A stretch of 64,000 bases of DNA from Nothopassalora personata. Taxonomy: Eukaryota; Ascomycota; Dothideomycetes; Mycosphaerellales; Mycosphaerellaceae. The DNA is taken from positions 186,001 to 250,000 of the forward strand of contig CM066287.1 in the NCBI GenBank assembly GCA_033816765.1, read 5' to 3'. Shown here piece after piece: positions 52,800 through 64,000 of the stretch (position 1 is its first letter; each line of letters opens with the position of its first letter). The notes beneath the pieces are model-generated. The model did not search any database. It saw only the letters and a program-made list of their open reading frames with translations, and was not told the DNA's origin. The translations under genes and the position numbers were made by a program.

Positions 52800-53697
52800 G
52801 CCTAGTCGGCGGCGGTAGTATTAATGTTCTACGCCTATAGAAACTAGGACTACGGTTAGTAGGGTACACGTATATAAGGAACATGCGACTTGCGGCGCGG
52901 CCGAGTTCGAACAGCTTATTAAGGGCGCGGTTCTACTCCTACTAGAGCGCGAGGGCTTCGGCGGCGGGGGCGGCGGCAGTAGTAGCGGCGGTAGAAGCAC
53001 GTATACGGGTTTCCCCGGTACGCTTATGCTTATAGGCATTAAATTGCCTAATAGCCTATAGAAAGGGTTAGCCGAAGTATAGGAGACGTACTAGAGCCCC
53101 CGTACGCGAGTAGTAGTCGACTCGTAGGAGCGAAGTAGCGACTTACCTCCGTAATGTCGTTACCTAGCTAGGTACATAGGCGGATCTACTCTACTAGCTC
53201 CTACTACTAGAGGTCTATAGGCGCCTAGCCTATTATAGCCGTAAGGAAGTCGCGCTAGGAGCGCGCGGCGCGTAGGCGACTTACTAGCGAGGCGATAGCG
53301 TAGCTAGTGTTAGGCACGTAGCTATGTCTATTACGCCTATAGCGGCTACACTTCCTTAGGAGCTCGCCGGTAGTAACACTATTACAGTTATTGGCTTCGT
53401 CTAGTAAGTGGTTAGCATATAAATCGTAGGCGGCGTATGTAGAGACTTACCCCTAACGAAGTATAGGAGGTACCGTATATACATATTGATCCGCTACGAG
53501 AGCTTAGTAGCGGGCGAGGGCGTTAGTAGCTACGAGGGTAATGCTAGTCGCTTACGACCACTAGGCGTTCTAGGTACGTTACGCACTAGAGCCGCCTAGC
53601 GGCGCTCGTCTTCTAAGGGGCTAGTAGTACTATCGCTACTAGTACTACTAGAGGAGGCGGAGCGGCTAGAGAATAGCGGTAAGGAGGGCCCGTCTAA
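52800..53697 (-). pseudogene. RIP-killed antisense accessory gene in the old LTR-B copy
   Basis: The minus strand aligns with the young gene at 33986-34756. The block GGCGAGCTCCT(A/G) and the cluster region (young copy CGRCRRSKHSC) are readable near 53300-53400, as is a CAT/AAT repeat at the start (about 53698). Splice sites are at corresponding places. After the YKHKR motif the old copy continues with an additional stretch of roughly 50-60 codons not present in the young copy. This shows the gene is a fixed part of the family rather than a chance passenger of one copy. Confidence 0.75.
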
Positions 53698-54202
53698 CAT
53701 AATAATAATAATAATAATGCTAGCGAGGCGCTTACGGTACGGGTACGGTACGGGTGCGTAGTAGTAGTATAACGAAGGTAGTGCGCTAGGGAACGTACTA
53801 GGAGAAAAGGGCTAGGTTAGGCTAGAGTTTTATGCCCCTAACTAGCTACGTCGGTATAGTAACTAAGCCTCACTTACCTACACCTACATAATAACACGCA
53901 CGCAACCCGCATGTAGGCCGTATAGTAACTATAATTCTAGAAGTACGTAGGAACCTCTACGTAGCAACTAGCGAGCTAAGGACAGCTCGTACGGGAGGGG
54001 AGGCAATTATAAGGGGCAGCCTAGTAGCTAACCCTTATATGTAGCCTTATATGTAACATACGGTTGCGACCGGCTACTAAGCCGTACGTAACACGTATAC
54101 GTACACCTTACGACGCGTAATACGTCTTAAACAAAAGGCAAGAATTAGTTCATCTACGACTAGAGGTCGTGGGCGTGCTATACATTACGACATCCCTTAA
54201 TA

Positions 54203-57200
54203 GCTACGCTATTACGTAATCCGATTTACCGGTCCCGGGACCGGTAAATGTAACTCTACTAACTAAGGTCTAACTAAGGTAAGAACACCCTATAAAGTAA
54301 AGTCTAGATAACCGAATCGGCTTAATAAACTGAAGGGCATATATAACACATGCCTAAGGGAAGTAAACTCCGTACGCTATTACTAACTAATTAGTTCTTA
54401 GCCTCGATCCTACTAAACTATAAAATTTCGGCTATAGAAAGGTTATAAGGCCTAACCTATAGCTTCTTAGATTCCGGTTTAGGATACGATCCCGTTTCGT
54501 TAACTCCTATAGGTAGCATGTCTTCGTCGGCGATGGGCTCGATCTCGTTCGAATTACTACTATCTTCGCTATTAGCGACTTCTCCCTCCCCTATTATAAG
54601 ATCGATCCTATTATCTAAGCTTAGTACTCCTATGTTATCCGGGCGAAGCTCTAGAACTAGCTTAAGGTTTTCCCGTGCCTAAATACCCTTTATTAGCGTG
54701 CTATTAAGTTCCTTAAGAATATAGGTACTAAATTCCCTAGAGACACCGGACACCCGATATAGACCTTACTATCGGTAACCGATCTTACGTAAGAAGTTAT
54801 CCTTATATAGCTTATCGAATCTTATAATAAGGTCGCTCTTCTAGAATCTAATAGAGTTAACATTCCGGTAAGAATTAAAGTAGTCCTTACTAAGTTCTCT
54901 TAGTCGCTTCCTTCGAGCATGTAGCTCTTCTAAACTAAGGTCTCGAGCCTAGAGTTGACGAGCACGTATAGTAAGTAGGTCCTTAGTCGTTCTTACTAAT
55001 CCCCATTAGTAATTCGCCTACGTCGGGTACTTAACCTTAATTGGTAGAATCGTGCGATAGCTATATAGGACCTAAGCTAGCGTTATTCTAGTAGTACGAT
55101 AGGTCGTAGTCCTATTAGCCTATAACACAGCGGGTGTAAGGGCACCTGCTTAGGTAGTACGAAGTTGTTAGACAAGCTACCATGGCCGTCACAGCGGGTA
55201 CCTATTGTTCCCATCCGCGGTATGTGTTCCTTATGAGCTTTACTAACGCTATAAGAATCGGACGGTGTCTAGCCTCGACCGGAGCATTAGACTACGGATA
55301 GTACGGTAATATTTGGATCCTTTGAACACTAAGCCCTACGAGTAACCGCTTAACCTTAGCCGTATAAACCGTAGCGTTATTAAGCACAATTTTAGTATAG
55401 TAGCCGTGCCTATAGAAGATATCTTCGTATAGAAACTTAGTAACCGTCTTAGAGCTAGGAGGTGCCCTTATTACTCTAGCCTCGATCTAGTTGCTAAGTG
55501 CTTCGCGCGCAACTAGGAGGTATCTATTTTTATGCACCTAGACGGGGTCCGAGTACTACTTCTTACTAATGACCTAAGGGCTCGATAAGTAAAGCTTACT
55601 AGCGCGCTAGTTACCTTCGCGAAACCTATAAGGAGTATAACTTCGAACCTACGTAGAGACATCGGCGAAGCACCCGTCCTAGTAATACCGATCGGAAATA
55701 AGGTTATACACGACCTTAGCGCTACGGTAACCGTGTCTCTTATAGCACTCTATAACGATCTCCTTCTAAGCCTTATTATCGTTAACTACAAGTTGTAACG
55801 GTACTCCTCGGCGCTTCTAGAAGAATAGCAATTAGTCTCGGATAAAGAAGTTAACGCTTTTCTTTACTAGCCGCCGGTACTTAGTACGGGTAACACTATT
55901 AGGCCGGGTCCTAGTTTCTATAACCTAAGTAAGCTACTAAGAGCCCTTAGAATATTAGTTCCCGAGATGTCGTGTTTTCTAGATTTCAACTAGATAGGTG
56001 TCGACCGGCTCCGGGTACCCGAATAGCTTATTATTAATTATCTAGTCGACTTCGTCTTCGTTAGCTTTCCTAGGTTCCTTAGGTGTAGAGGGCCTACGAG
56101 ACAGGGCATCTAGGCTAGTGTGTCTAGTCCCCGTAACGTGCTTTACCTCGAACGTAAATAGCCTAATCTATACGACCTACCGGGCCATTGCCGAGTTAGG
56201 TAGGTCCGAAGCCGGCCAGTTAAGTTACTATACAAGTGTCTTAGTATTAACCTTAAGGACAAAATTAACGCTAGTGACATATCTCTAGATCTTCTTAAGC
56301 CCCTTAAGGACCCTAAGGCATTCTCGCTTACTAGTATTATACCTAGATTCTAACGCGTTCTAGATTCCGCTCTTATACCGTACCGGGTAACGCCGTCGGG
56401 TACTGTCCATTAATTCTTAAGAAACGATACATCCCTATCTAGTGCCGCTAGCATTAACTAAGATAAAGATAGACCTAGTACTAGGTAAGTAGTAGAGGGT
56501 AACTAAGGCTAGAGCCTACATAAGATATCTAGTAACCTCTTCTTTTAAGAACTGCTTATTTTCTATCTAGGTGAACTCGGCGTTCTTCTTTAGTAGCTTG
56601 TACATTAGTCGAGCGATAATAACGAACTAGGGAATCTATATCCGGAAGTACATACATAGCCCTACATAGGTGCGGACCTCCTTAATATAGGTAGGCGTAG
56701 GCTAATCTAGGATCTTAGCTACAACCTTTAGGTTAGGATAGCGACTATCCGGGCTAGTAACGTACTTAACAATCTTAAGCTTCTCGTATAACTATTGGGA
56801 TTTGCCTCTAGCAACTACCGTACTAGCTCTCTCTAGGTTAGCAAGAACTAGATCTAGGGAAACGATGTGCTTAACGACCTATCTCCTTAACCTAGGCTCT
56901 ACTTCTACGTTCCTATAGTCCTTAGTTAGTCCCTTAATACCGATGTTATCGAGAAACGGCTTCGCTTAATGCGAGATATAATTAAGTAGAATCTTTGTTA
57001 CCGTACGCACGAACTAAGTAACTAAATTAGTAGCTCCTTAAGGTAGAGTCGTGTTACGTACTAGGCTAAGAGGGGTTATGAAGGCTATTAAGTCCCGGTA
57101 GGACTTATCTAAAGTAATCTAATTATAACCTAAAAACAGGTCCATAAGTGAAGCGACTCGGTACCCGGTAAAATCCTCTAAGAAGCTATCCGTGTCCGGT

Positions 57201-60200
57201 GGAATGTTAGTATCGCGTATAGTAACCTCATTTAGGAGCATAGCTAAGTTAATTAACCGATATAGCACATCGCTTCTAGAGGTATTAACCTTCTTTACGA
57301 CTAGGAACTAGCTATTAGAATATGCCCCTTATAAGTATTCTAGGATGTTATTCTTAATCCGGGCTCTAATTATACGCTTAACAATTGCCCTAAGACTTAG
57401 GTGCAACCGGATAGGGCGTGCCTACTATAGCCTATAAGGGACCGTGTTAATCTTCTAAGGTAGCATAACGTCGTACCTAATTTACCTTATATAACTAAAA
57501 TCCTAAGTAAGGACTGCCTCCCGGTTGTAGAGCATCTCATCGAATAAGGCCCTTTCTATTAGCAATAGCTTAATACTAACCTTAATTAAGGTAAGTCGTT
57601 CTAGAGTAATCTGGCTACCTCGCTTAATACTTAAGAATTTCTTAGTTAAGTACTTCCTATCGAACGGACCTTGTCCTTTAGGCATCTTAGATTCTAGGTA
57701 TAGTGCCCTACGCTTCTATTCTATATCTCCCTTAACTCGTAATTCTAGGCGTTTGTGAACGCTCGCGTCTACTAGCTTCTTTTTGTCCGCCTTACGCTTA
57801 TACATCGTAAAGACCTGCGGCATCCTAATGTTAGCTATATGTTAGCCTACCTATTACTTCCGTGCCTAAGTATTTAATGTAGATTGCCTTAGGATCTCGG
57901 AGGGCTAATCCCCTTAAACTAAATAAACATTAGTAATAGAATCTCCCTTAAATGCGCCTATTCCAATTTCTATAACTCGTTCCTTTACTCTAGTAGTCCT
58001 AAGTAATCCTAATAAGTGAGCTGAATAGTTGCTAGGCGCTAGAGCCTTACCGGGTTCCTATAGATACGTCGTGTCGTAGTCGTATCCGTTTTCCTTACTA
58101 TAGCTATTTACCGGTCCCGGGACCGGCAAATTAAAGTCCGAGGTTTCTCCGAGATAGTGCGAGAACCTTACTAATTTTATTAAATCCGGCTTTAGTAAGT
58201 TGGTAAGTTAAGCGCCGTAACTTAACCTACCCTTCCATTTCCCGACGCTTTTAATAGTTCTTAAAGGGTCTTGTACCTATCCGATCTAACTAGGGTAGTA
58301 AACATAACACTTTCACCTTTGCGGCTAGTAATAGTCCCCTCCTATAAACCATCATCGCAGTTACGGGTAGTAAGTCGCACCTTACGGGCCTACGGACGTC
58401 CTAGGATTATTAGTGAGTTTAGATCCGAGGAGATAAACATGTCTATTTAGTAGTAAACCCTAAATACCTAAATATCTAAATTGCCTATAACACCTTTAAA
58501 CTAGGCCCGCCCTCTAGTACCTCGAAAGGTAAGCTAAGTACTTAACATTACCGGTAACTTAAATCTATAAGCGTTCCTCTAGCCGATAATATTTACCTCC
58601 GAACCCTTATTAATTAGGCACCTAATCTAGTTCTTATTTATCCTAAACTCCGCTACTACCTAAGGACTAGGGACTATAGCAAAGTTATTAAGGATACTAG
58701 AGAGCCCGATTTTCTTAACGTCCTTATATAGCTTAGTAGTAGGGACCGTACCCTTAGAGTAAAGTATAGTTAAATACACTCCGACATACTAGGCCTAACT
58801 ATCTTCGCGGAAGACCTCCTTATTATACTTAGGTTCATCTTTATAGGTAACTACTTGTCTAGTGCGAACCTTAGGGTCCTTTCCTATAAGACGTCGCACT
58901 ATAGCGAGCTTCTCCTAAAGAGCGGGGGTGTTAGTAACGCGACCGAAGAGGGTAGCCTCGAACTAGCGACTATATCGAAACTAATCCTAGGCATTTATAT
59001 TAGGAAACGTCGTCTAGAGGATCTAATTAATCTAGCAGATAATACCCTCTTCCTTTATAACCGGGCTATTACTAGCTAAACTATATTGTCGGACGTAGTT
59101 GTTAATCCTTATAGTCTTAGCATTCTACATACGCTTTCTTTCTACGAAGGGGGCGTTTACGGGACTAATAGGCATATCCTTAGGTAGTCCTTTATTAGCA
59201 TCGTTCCCTAGTCTATTTACTTAGGCATTATTTCCCCTTCCTAGGGTTACCCCGGATTCGGCTAATAATTAAGTTTCGCTTATTTAAGCACTAACTTCGT
59301 TAATTATTTTAACCTCCTACTAGTTAATCTTAGCTTACCGGATCTCCTATTCTAATTGTAGGCGAACTTTCTTAGTAGCCTTAGCTCGGGCTCGTAGATC
59401 CTAGGCTAAGGACCGGGTCCTCGGGTACGGATTCTTTAGAATACCTACGGGTAACTTCCCTTTTACTTTGTTAGACTATATAGGATAGGTAGATACCTCG
59501 TTAAGCTCGCCTAAGTTGCTTGCCTACTCCGCTTCACTTTCTCCGAATAAGACCTAATATGTCCTAGTAGCCTTCTCTATTTAGCTAGACCGTACGTCCT
59601 AAGGGCTATACTCTATTAAATGCCTAAAGTTAGGAGGGGGCTTAAAATAATTAGGAGGCGTAACCTTAGTTACCCTAGTGTAGTCCCTACCTATCTATTA
59701 CTTACGTAGTGTAGGAATCTTATACTAGTTGTTAAACTCGATCGGTCTATAATGTTCTTCGAGTAGAGGGAGCATATATAGTAGTTTCGTTTTACTATAG
59801 TCCCTCCGAAAGTTGAACTTAGTAGGACGTAGATCGCCTTCTTTCCCTAGATACTACTAGTTGTTCGGGGCGAGGTATACGTAGCCCCGGGATATTGAGG
59901 ACCTTATCGCCCTATAATTGCTAGCCTAGTGCTTCGAACTACTACAGTTATAGTAATAACTATCTATCGCTTTAGACTGTTCGCGATTCTACGATAGGGG
60001 ACGCTACATTACGTAAACCTACAGTTTAGTGTCTAGGTCGTGCCTTTCCGGTTGCATAGAGCGTTAATTCTCGCTCGGGTAGAAGGCACCCGCGTCCGCG
60101 ACGCGACCGCGCTATTATGCACGTATGCTCATTTTAGCTACCTTCTAGATTAGGTTATTATTAATAACAGTCCTAGAGGTAGCCTTCTTAAGCGTGTTAA

Positions 60201-61406
60201 TCTTAGGCTTAAGGCGCGGCATTTGCTTTACGACTAAGCGGTATAGCTAAGGTAAAGTAAGAGGGAAATCTATATATATAGCTTTCTATCCCTCCTTACT
60301 ATCTACGATACTAGTAGCTTCATTGAGAATCCTCTAAAAGTCCCTAAACTTCTTAGGTTACTTTAGGTAAAGCCCGTAAGCCTTATAGACCGCTTTCGTA
60401 ACTGCCTCTAGTAATCCCTAAAGGAGAAGGCGACTCCGGGAGCTATTATCTAAATCCTTAGGTTCAATTAGGTTACTTAAGGATACAAATAGGCGGATAA
60501 ATTCCTTCACATCTTATTCTTTAGGCCTCTTACCTTACTGCGCCCTAATAATCTCCTTAAGATATTCCCGACTTCCTAATATCGAGTAGGCGTTAAACCT
60601 TAAGAACTCTAATAAGAACGCCCTCCTAAAACGTGCCTTGTTAGTGAACCACCTAGGTAGTCTTATAACTACGCGCCGGATAGTAGTTTCGCAATTGCGC
60701 TTAAACCTGCCCTAGAAATCATCCTTCTTAATAGATGCCCGAGGCGGATACTAGTCCATTAGGTCGCTAAACCGCTCCTAGAACTTAGTAGCATTAGTGC
60801 TATTAAAGAACGGATTCTCAGCACCTCCTAGAGGTAGAAAGCGAGGGCTAGCGTTTTCTATTACTACTACTAATCGTCTAAAGAGGGCAGTTATAGTATC
60901 TATTCCAATTGTACTGTTCGTTCCTACACCTATACCTAATTTAGCGGCGCTAGTTCCGCTTCTCCCTTCTTTACTAGATTTAGGTGTTTCTCCTTCCTCC
61001 GATTCCTCTATCCCCTTATTAGGGATAGAATCCCTATAGACCCCTTCCATTTTCGTGGGGTTTATAGGCTGTTCGTAGCCTCTACCTATGTCGGTAAAGG
61101 TACTAAGTGTTTCTAGCGATGTAGCCGTATCTATTGTTACGTGGTACTTACTTTAGAATGTGCTAATACTAGTTATTGTTGCTTAATAGGACCTTGTAAC
61201 CGTAATTGTTGCTAAATACCTTAGACCTTAAGTGTTTTCGACCTTAGTCGACCTTAACCGTAAACCTTAACCTTAAACCTTAACCTTAAGTGATAACCTT
61301 AACCGTAATCCTTAGACCTTAAACCGTAATTTTAACCTTACAAACTGGATGCTAATACGCTACCGGGTGTACACTTAATATCCCCCCTTATTAACTACTA
61401 AAATAA
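54203..61406 (-). mobile_element. RIP-degraded third gypsy family (LTR-D)
   Basis: On the minus strand, decayed gypsy domains follow in order: Gag around 61.3-58.5 kb (an open piece at 60778-61050 begins MEGVYRDSIPNKG); reverse transcriptase around 57.6-56.9 kb (ASLMDLFLGYN, NYISRKAKPFLDN); the RNase H end at about 56.1 kb (TSLDALSRRP); and an integrase part around 55.3 kb (ILPYYPQSNAPVEARHRP). Stops and TpA excess are extreme. An LTR-like unit at 61407-61773 lies at its 5' side; a related, inverted piece with the same palindrome lies at 54203-54260. No intact gene remains. Confidence 0.75.
54224..54249. repeat. 26-bp perfect palindrome around CCGGTCCCGGGACCGG
   Basis: ATTTACCGGTCCC followed by its exact reverse complement GGGACCGGTAAAT. 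The 16-bp core recurs at 40506-40521, 58111-58126 and 61484-61499, and with one change at 40981-40996. Having no CpA or TpG, the core is immune to RIP, which helps it stay visible. Confidence 0.9.
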
Positions 61407-61773
61407 TGTCTACTAACCACCCTATGTAGGCCTGTCCAAGTTGTGGTGGTATAGAGCGGTACTTACGTAAGTAGGGGTATTTGCCGGTCCCGGGACCGGG
61501 AAATTAGGTTACGTAACGAGTAGCGTAGTAGCTAGATAAAACAAGAGGATTAGCGGACCCTAAACCCCTATACCCTCTACTCGAGAGGTATAAATTGAAT
61601 TGTTGCCTTAATGCTACGCTTACAATGCTTAACTGCGTAGTATATATCTTAATAGCTATACTAGGTCCTACTAGCTTGCCTAAATGTCCAATTAAACCTA
61701 AATAAAATTAAGGCAAGTTAGACCTAAGGGTCCCCCTCTAAACCTAAGGTTAACACAACCTATCAGTCGTCAA
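61407..61773. repeat. LTR-like unit related to 40429-40903
   Basis: About 367 bp matching the first part of the two tandem units at 40.4-41.3 kb, from TGTCTACTAACC to CAGTCGTCAATA, with RIP-type differences. Placed at the 5' side of the degraded gypsy LTR-D, so probably its LTR. Confidence 0.6.
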
Positions 61774-63002
61774 TACTACCCTAATTTGTTAGTTCCTATA
61801 GCGTCTAGGTACTAATAACAACTTTTAGGAGGGTACTATAGCTAACTCGACTTCCTATAAGAGGGGTTTTAGAGACTCTAGTAGTTCTAGTAGTAAGTAG
61901 TAGTCTAGAGGGTATACTTATATACCTAAAGGACTTTAGGTCTTAGTAAGGTTCTTAGGATCTAGTTAGGACTAAAGGATAAGATAGCCGTTATAAGTAA
62001 GGGCAGTCTACTTCTCTATTTCCTTTTACTTTTACTTTTAATACTATAGCTCCCTAGAATTAGAGTCTATAATAACAAACTAGATCTTACCTTAAAAGGT
62101 AGTTCTAAAGTAAGCGTCTCTATAGCCTAGTTATATAAGTATTGTAAGATATATAATACTATAAATAAATCTAGCCCTTAAGGCTAATAAATAAAAGCTT
62201 TCCTCTACTATCTAAAAACAAATAAACTATTACTTTATAAATACTTATGAATAAATAAAAGACTTATTATATATAAATAAAAGTGTAGTAAGCTTTAGAA
62301 GCCTACTTAGAGGATATAGTCTAGTAACTTTAGCTTCATAAGCTAATCTACTAGCTACTATATAGTAGGGATATACTTAACTATAATTAAGCCTTTATTA
62401 TAAACCTGTCTATAGAAATGATTCCTAAGCCTAATATACTTAGTTCTTTTATAGTTAGTATAGTCCCTAACTAGCTTAATAGTAGACTAGTTATCTATCA
62501 AGATCTTAAAGGCTTAAGCCTTATAGTTAGTTATTTTCTAGGTTTTATAGAGTAAGTCTCTTAACTATATTACTTCCCTATAGCATTTAGTTAAGGCTAT
62601 ATACTCTACTTTAGTGCTTAATAGTACTATCTCCTTCTATAGGTTAGACTTCTAGATAATAGGACCTCTAGCTATTTTAACTAGGAGTCCTAAGGTTAAC
62701 CTACCTTTTAGATCTCTAGAGAAATTAGAGTCTATAAAGATCTCTAGCTTTAGGGATTGTATCTTTCTAAAGATTAGGCACTTATCAATTATTCTAGTAA
62801 TATATCTCTAAATATGTTTTACTATAGTAATATGCTCTACTAAAGGATTAGCTAAGAATTTAGCTAAGTAGTTTATTATATAGGAGATATCTAGCCTTAT
62901 CTAGTTAGCTAGGTACTAGAGTTCCCTAATTAATGTATTAAATAGATTATAATCCTAAATATTATATTACTCTTTATAAGCTTTATATAGGTAGTTAAGG
63001 GG
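61774..63002 (-). mobile_element. RIP-degraded copia fragment
   Basis: On the minus strand the copia RNase H signature is readable near 62560-62640: LLSTKVEYIALTKCYREVI with a stop at Gln, followed by LRDLLYKT. This region is otherwise TpA-rich with stops in all frames. It is interrupted by a solo LTR at 63003-63312 and resumes for a short distance after it. Confidence 0.7.
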
Positions 63003-63312
63003 TGTTAGGAACCGCTATACGTTATCCTAACCGGGCTTAGATCTTTATAGAGATGTCTCGAACGTTAAGAAGGTAGTAGTCCTAAATAGTATATAGTAGT
63101 ATACTTAAAATAAGTTAAGCACGAGGCTCCTATCTACTTATAAAAGAGCGTCGTCCATATAATGCTATGTCTTAGCGCGACTAGCTAGTCGAGCACAACC
63201 TAGTTAGTTAGCTAGTCGGTTAAGTACGACCTAGCTAGCTAACCGCTTGACTGCTCGTCTCGACTACTCGTCTAGCTAGGTCCTTCTACGTTACCCGTAA
63301 CGGACCGTAATA
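63003..63312 (-). repeat. RIP-degraded solo LTR related to LTR-C, target duplication AGGGG
   Basis: In plus reading it runs TGTTAGGAACCGCTATACG to GACCGTAATA. It matches the reverse complement of the LTR-C LTR in the U5-R part (AAGCACGAGGCTCCTATCTAC, AAAAGAGCGTCGTC), while U3 differs. AGGGG lies on both sides (62998-63002 and 63313-63317). It contains GCTAGTCG-like short repeats in U3 (about 63180-63250). Confidence 0.85.
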
Positions 63313-63479
63313 AGGGGATACTTATACTTTTAGCTAAGTCTAGGCTATGTTTCTAAAGTTTCTCTAAAGTATAGTACCTTTAGGAGATATAGAGATCTCT
63401 ATTCTTTTTACTCTATAGTTATATACCTAGGAAGAGGTTAGTATTAGGTTTAGTTAAACCTATAATCTTACTAAGTTAA

Positions 63480-64000
63480 CTAACGAGTTAGGTAACCTTC
63501 GTTCGATCGGGATTTGTTCTCGTCGAGTAGGAGTAGGAGGGAGAGTAGTATAAAGTAGTAGTAAGGTAGCGGTTAGGTAAGGTTATATTCTAAACAGTAA
63601 GATTAAATAGTAAGTTAAACGCCTCGAAAGCTATAGGGCATTTCTCTACGTTCCTAAATACATAGGAGATTCTATCCTAATTACCTAGTTACCCGTAAGC
63701 GAGTAATTCAATTACTTAGTCGCTCGTAAGCGAGTAATCTTATGTAGGTATCGGTTACGTGCGCTCGAAGCCCGTTCGCTAGGCTTCCCGTAAGGAAGCA
63801 ATCCCGTATAGGCTACTACCCGCGAGGAGACGCGCCCGGTTACTAAGTCGCCCGTAAGCGAGTAATCCCGTACGGTCGTGCGGTACGTAACTTTCCTTAT
63901 GTAATCTTCGTTATCTAATAAGTATAGTAGTCGAAGCGCGGCTACTTTAATCCGTAATACTATCCCCCTTCCGTCCTAGCTTCGTCCCGAAGCTCGTAGC
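63480..64000 (-). repeat. RIP-degraded LTR of the LTR-A type, runs off the right edge
   Basis: GGGATTTGTTCTCG, then AGGAGGGAGAGTAGTATAAAG and TTTCTCTACGTTCCTAAATAC, match the reverse complement of the 3' LTR remnant at 7690-7890 and the R-U5 part of LTR-A. The U3 part (63670 onward) is different from both and has CGTAAGCGAGTAAT three times (63694, 63725, 63853). Confidence 0.7.

Larger units (their letters stand above)
47608..54202 (+). mobile_element. RIP-degraded copy of LTR-B, inverted relative to the young copy
   Basis: 6595 bp with decayed LTRs at 47608-47802 and 54008-54202 (TATAAGGGG...CCTTAATA, from TGTAAGGGG...CCTTAACA) and target duplication ACTAC/GCTAC, the difference being a G-to-A change in TpG context. 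Gag (about 47840-49000), pol (49000-52620) and the antisense gene can be followed through C-to-T and G-to-A changes with many stops. It carries one 99-bp unit instead of six, and about 180 bp more between pol and the 3' LTR than the young copy. A few short ORFs (for example 48034-48240 minus, 52821-53039 minus) are relics in shadow frames. Confidence 0.92.

Noticed and set aside
63690..63870. Repeated CGTAAGCGAGTAAT considered as a CRISPR-like or satellite array
   Set aside because: Only three copies with unequal spacing, inside a decayed LTR of the LTR-A type; they look like U3 promoter repeats.

Overview
The window looks like a fragment of a filamentous ascomycete genome, most likely a dothideomycete. 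Three things point there: short GT-AG introns of about 50 bp, fungal gene families (HET, arylsulfotransferase, Dal5-like MFS, Ayr1-like reductase, FRE ferric reductase, DUF985/cupin_5), and heavy repeat-induced point mutation (RIP) of transposons. RIP shows as loss of CpA and TpG, a great excess of TpA, mostly preserved CpG, and TAG/TAA stops where relatives have CAG/CAA/TGG. The species assignment is inference.

Layout. Positions 1-10.86 kb are transposon territory: an open Ty3/gypsy element on the minus strand (LTR-A, runs off the left edge) inserted into a RIP-degraded relative, followed by a RIP-degraded copia-like element that carries a clean solo LTR. Positions 10.86-31.85 kb are a host gene island: arylsulfotransferase-like protein, MFS transporter, HET-domain remnant, small HTH-like protein, Tdp2-like phosphodiesterase, Ayr1-like reductase, Gfd2-like nuclease-fold protein, ferric reductase, F-box protein, a 48-residue membrane microprotein and a cupin_5 protein. 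Positions 31.85-64 kb are again nested transposons: a young gypsy element LTR-B (33488-40412, identical LTRs, target duplication ATAAG), a short gag-only element LTR-C (41386-43749, target duplication CTAAG), an unidentified RIP-degraded element, a RIP-degraded inverted copy of LTR-B (47608-54202), a RIP-degraded third gypsy family, and copia and LTR remnants to the end.

The most unusual system is an accessory gene carried by all three gypsy-type families on the strand opposite to gag-pol, between the end of the sense genes and the 3' LTR. It encodes paired cysteine clusters, typically CX2CX6C twice, followed by a probable coiled coil. In LTR-B it has two clean introns of 50 and 91 bp, which can survive retrotransposition because the genomic RNA is antisense to the gene. 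In LTR-C, pol is gone but gag and this antisense gene remain. In the RIP-degraded LTR-A relative the same protein can be read as a ghost with several of its cysteines turned into tyrosines. I read this as a conserved cargo or regulatory gene of these retrotransposons. Its function is unknown.

The clean elements (LTR-A, LTR-B, LTR-C, one solo LTR) sit inside RIP-degraded sequence. RIP was therefore effective in the past, and newer insertions arrived after it stopped or without a later sexual cycle.
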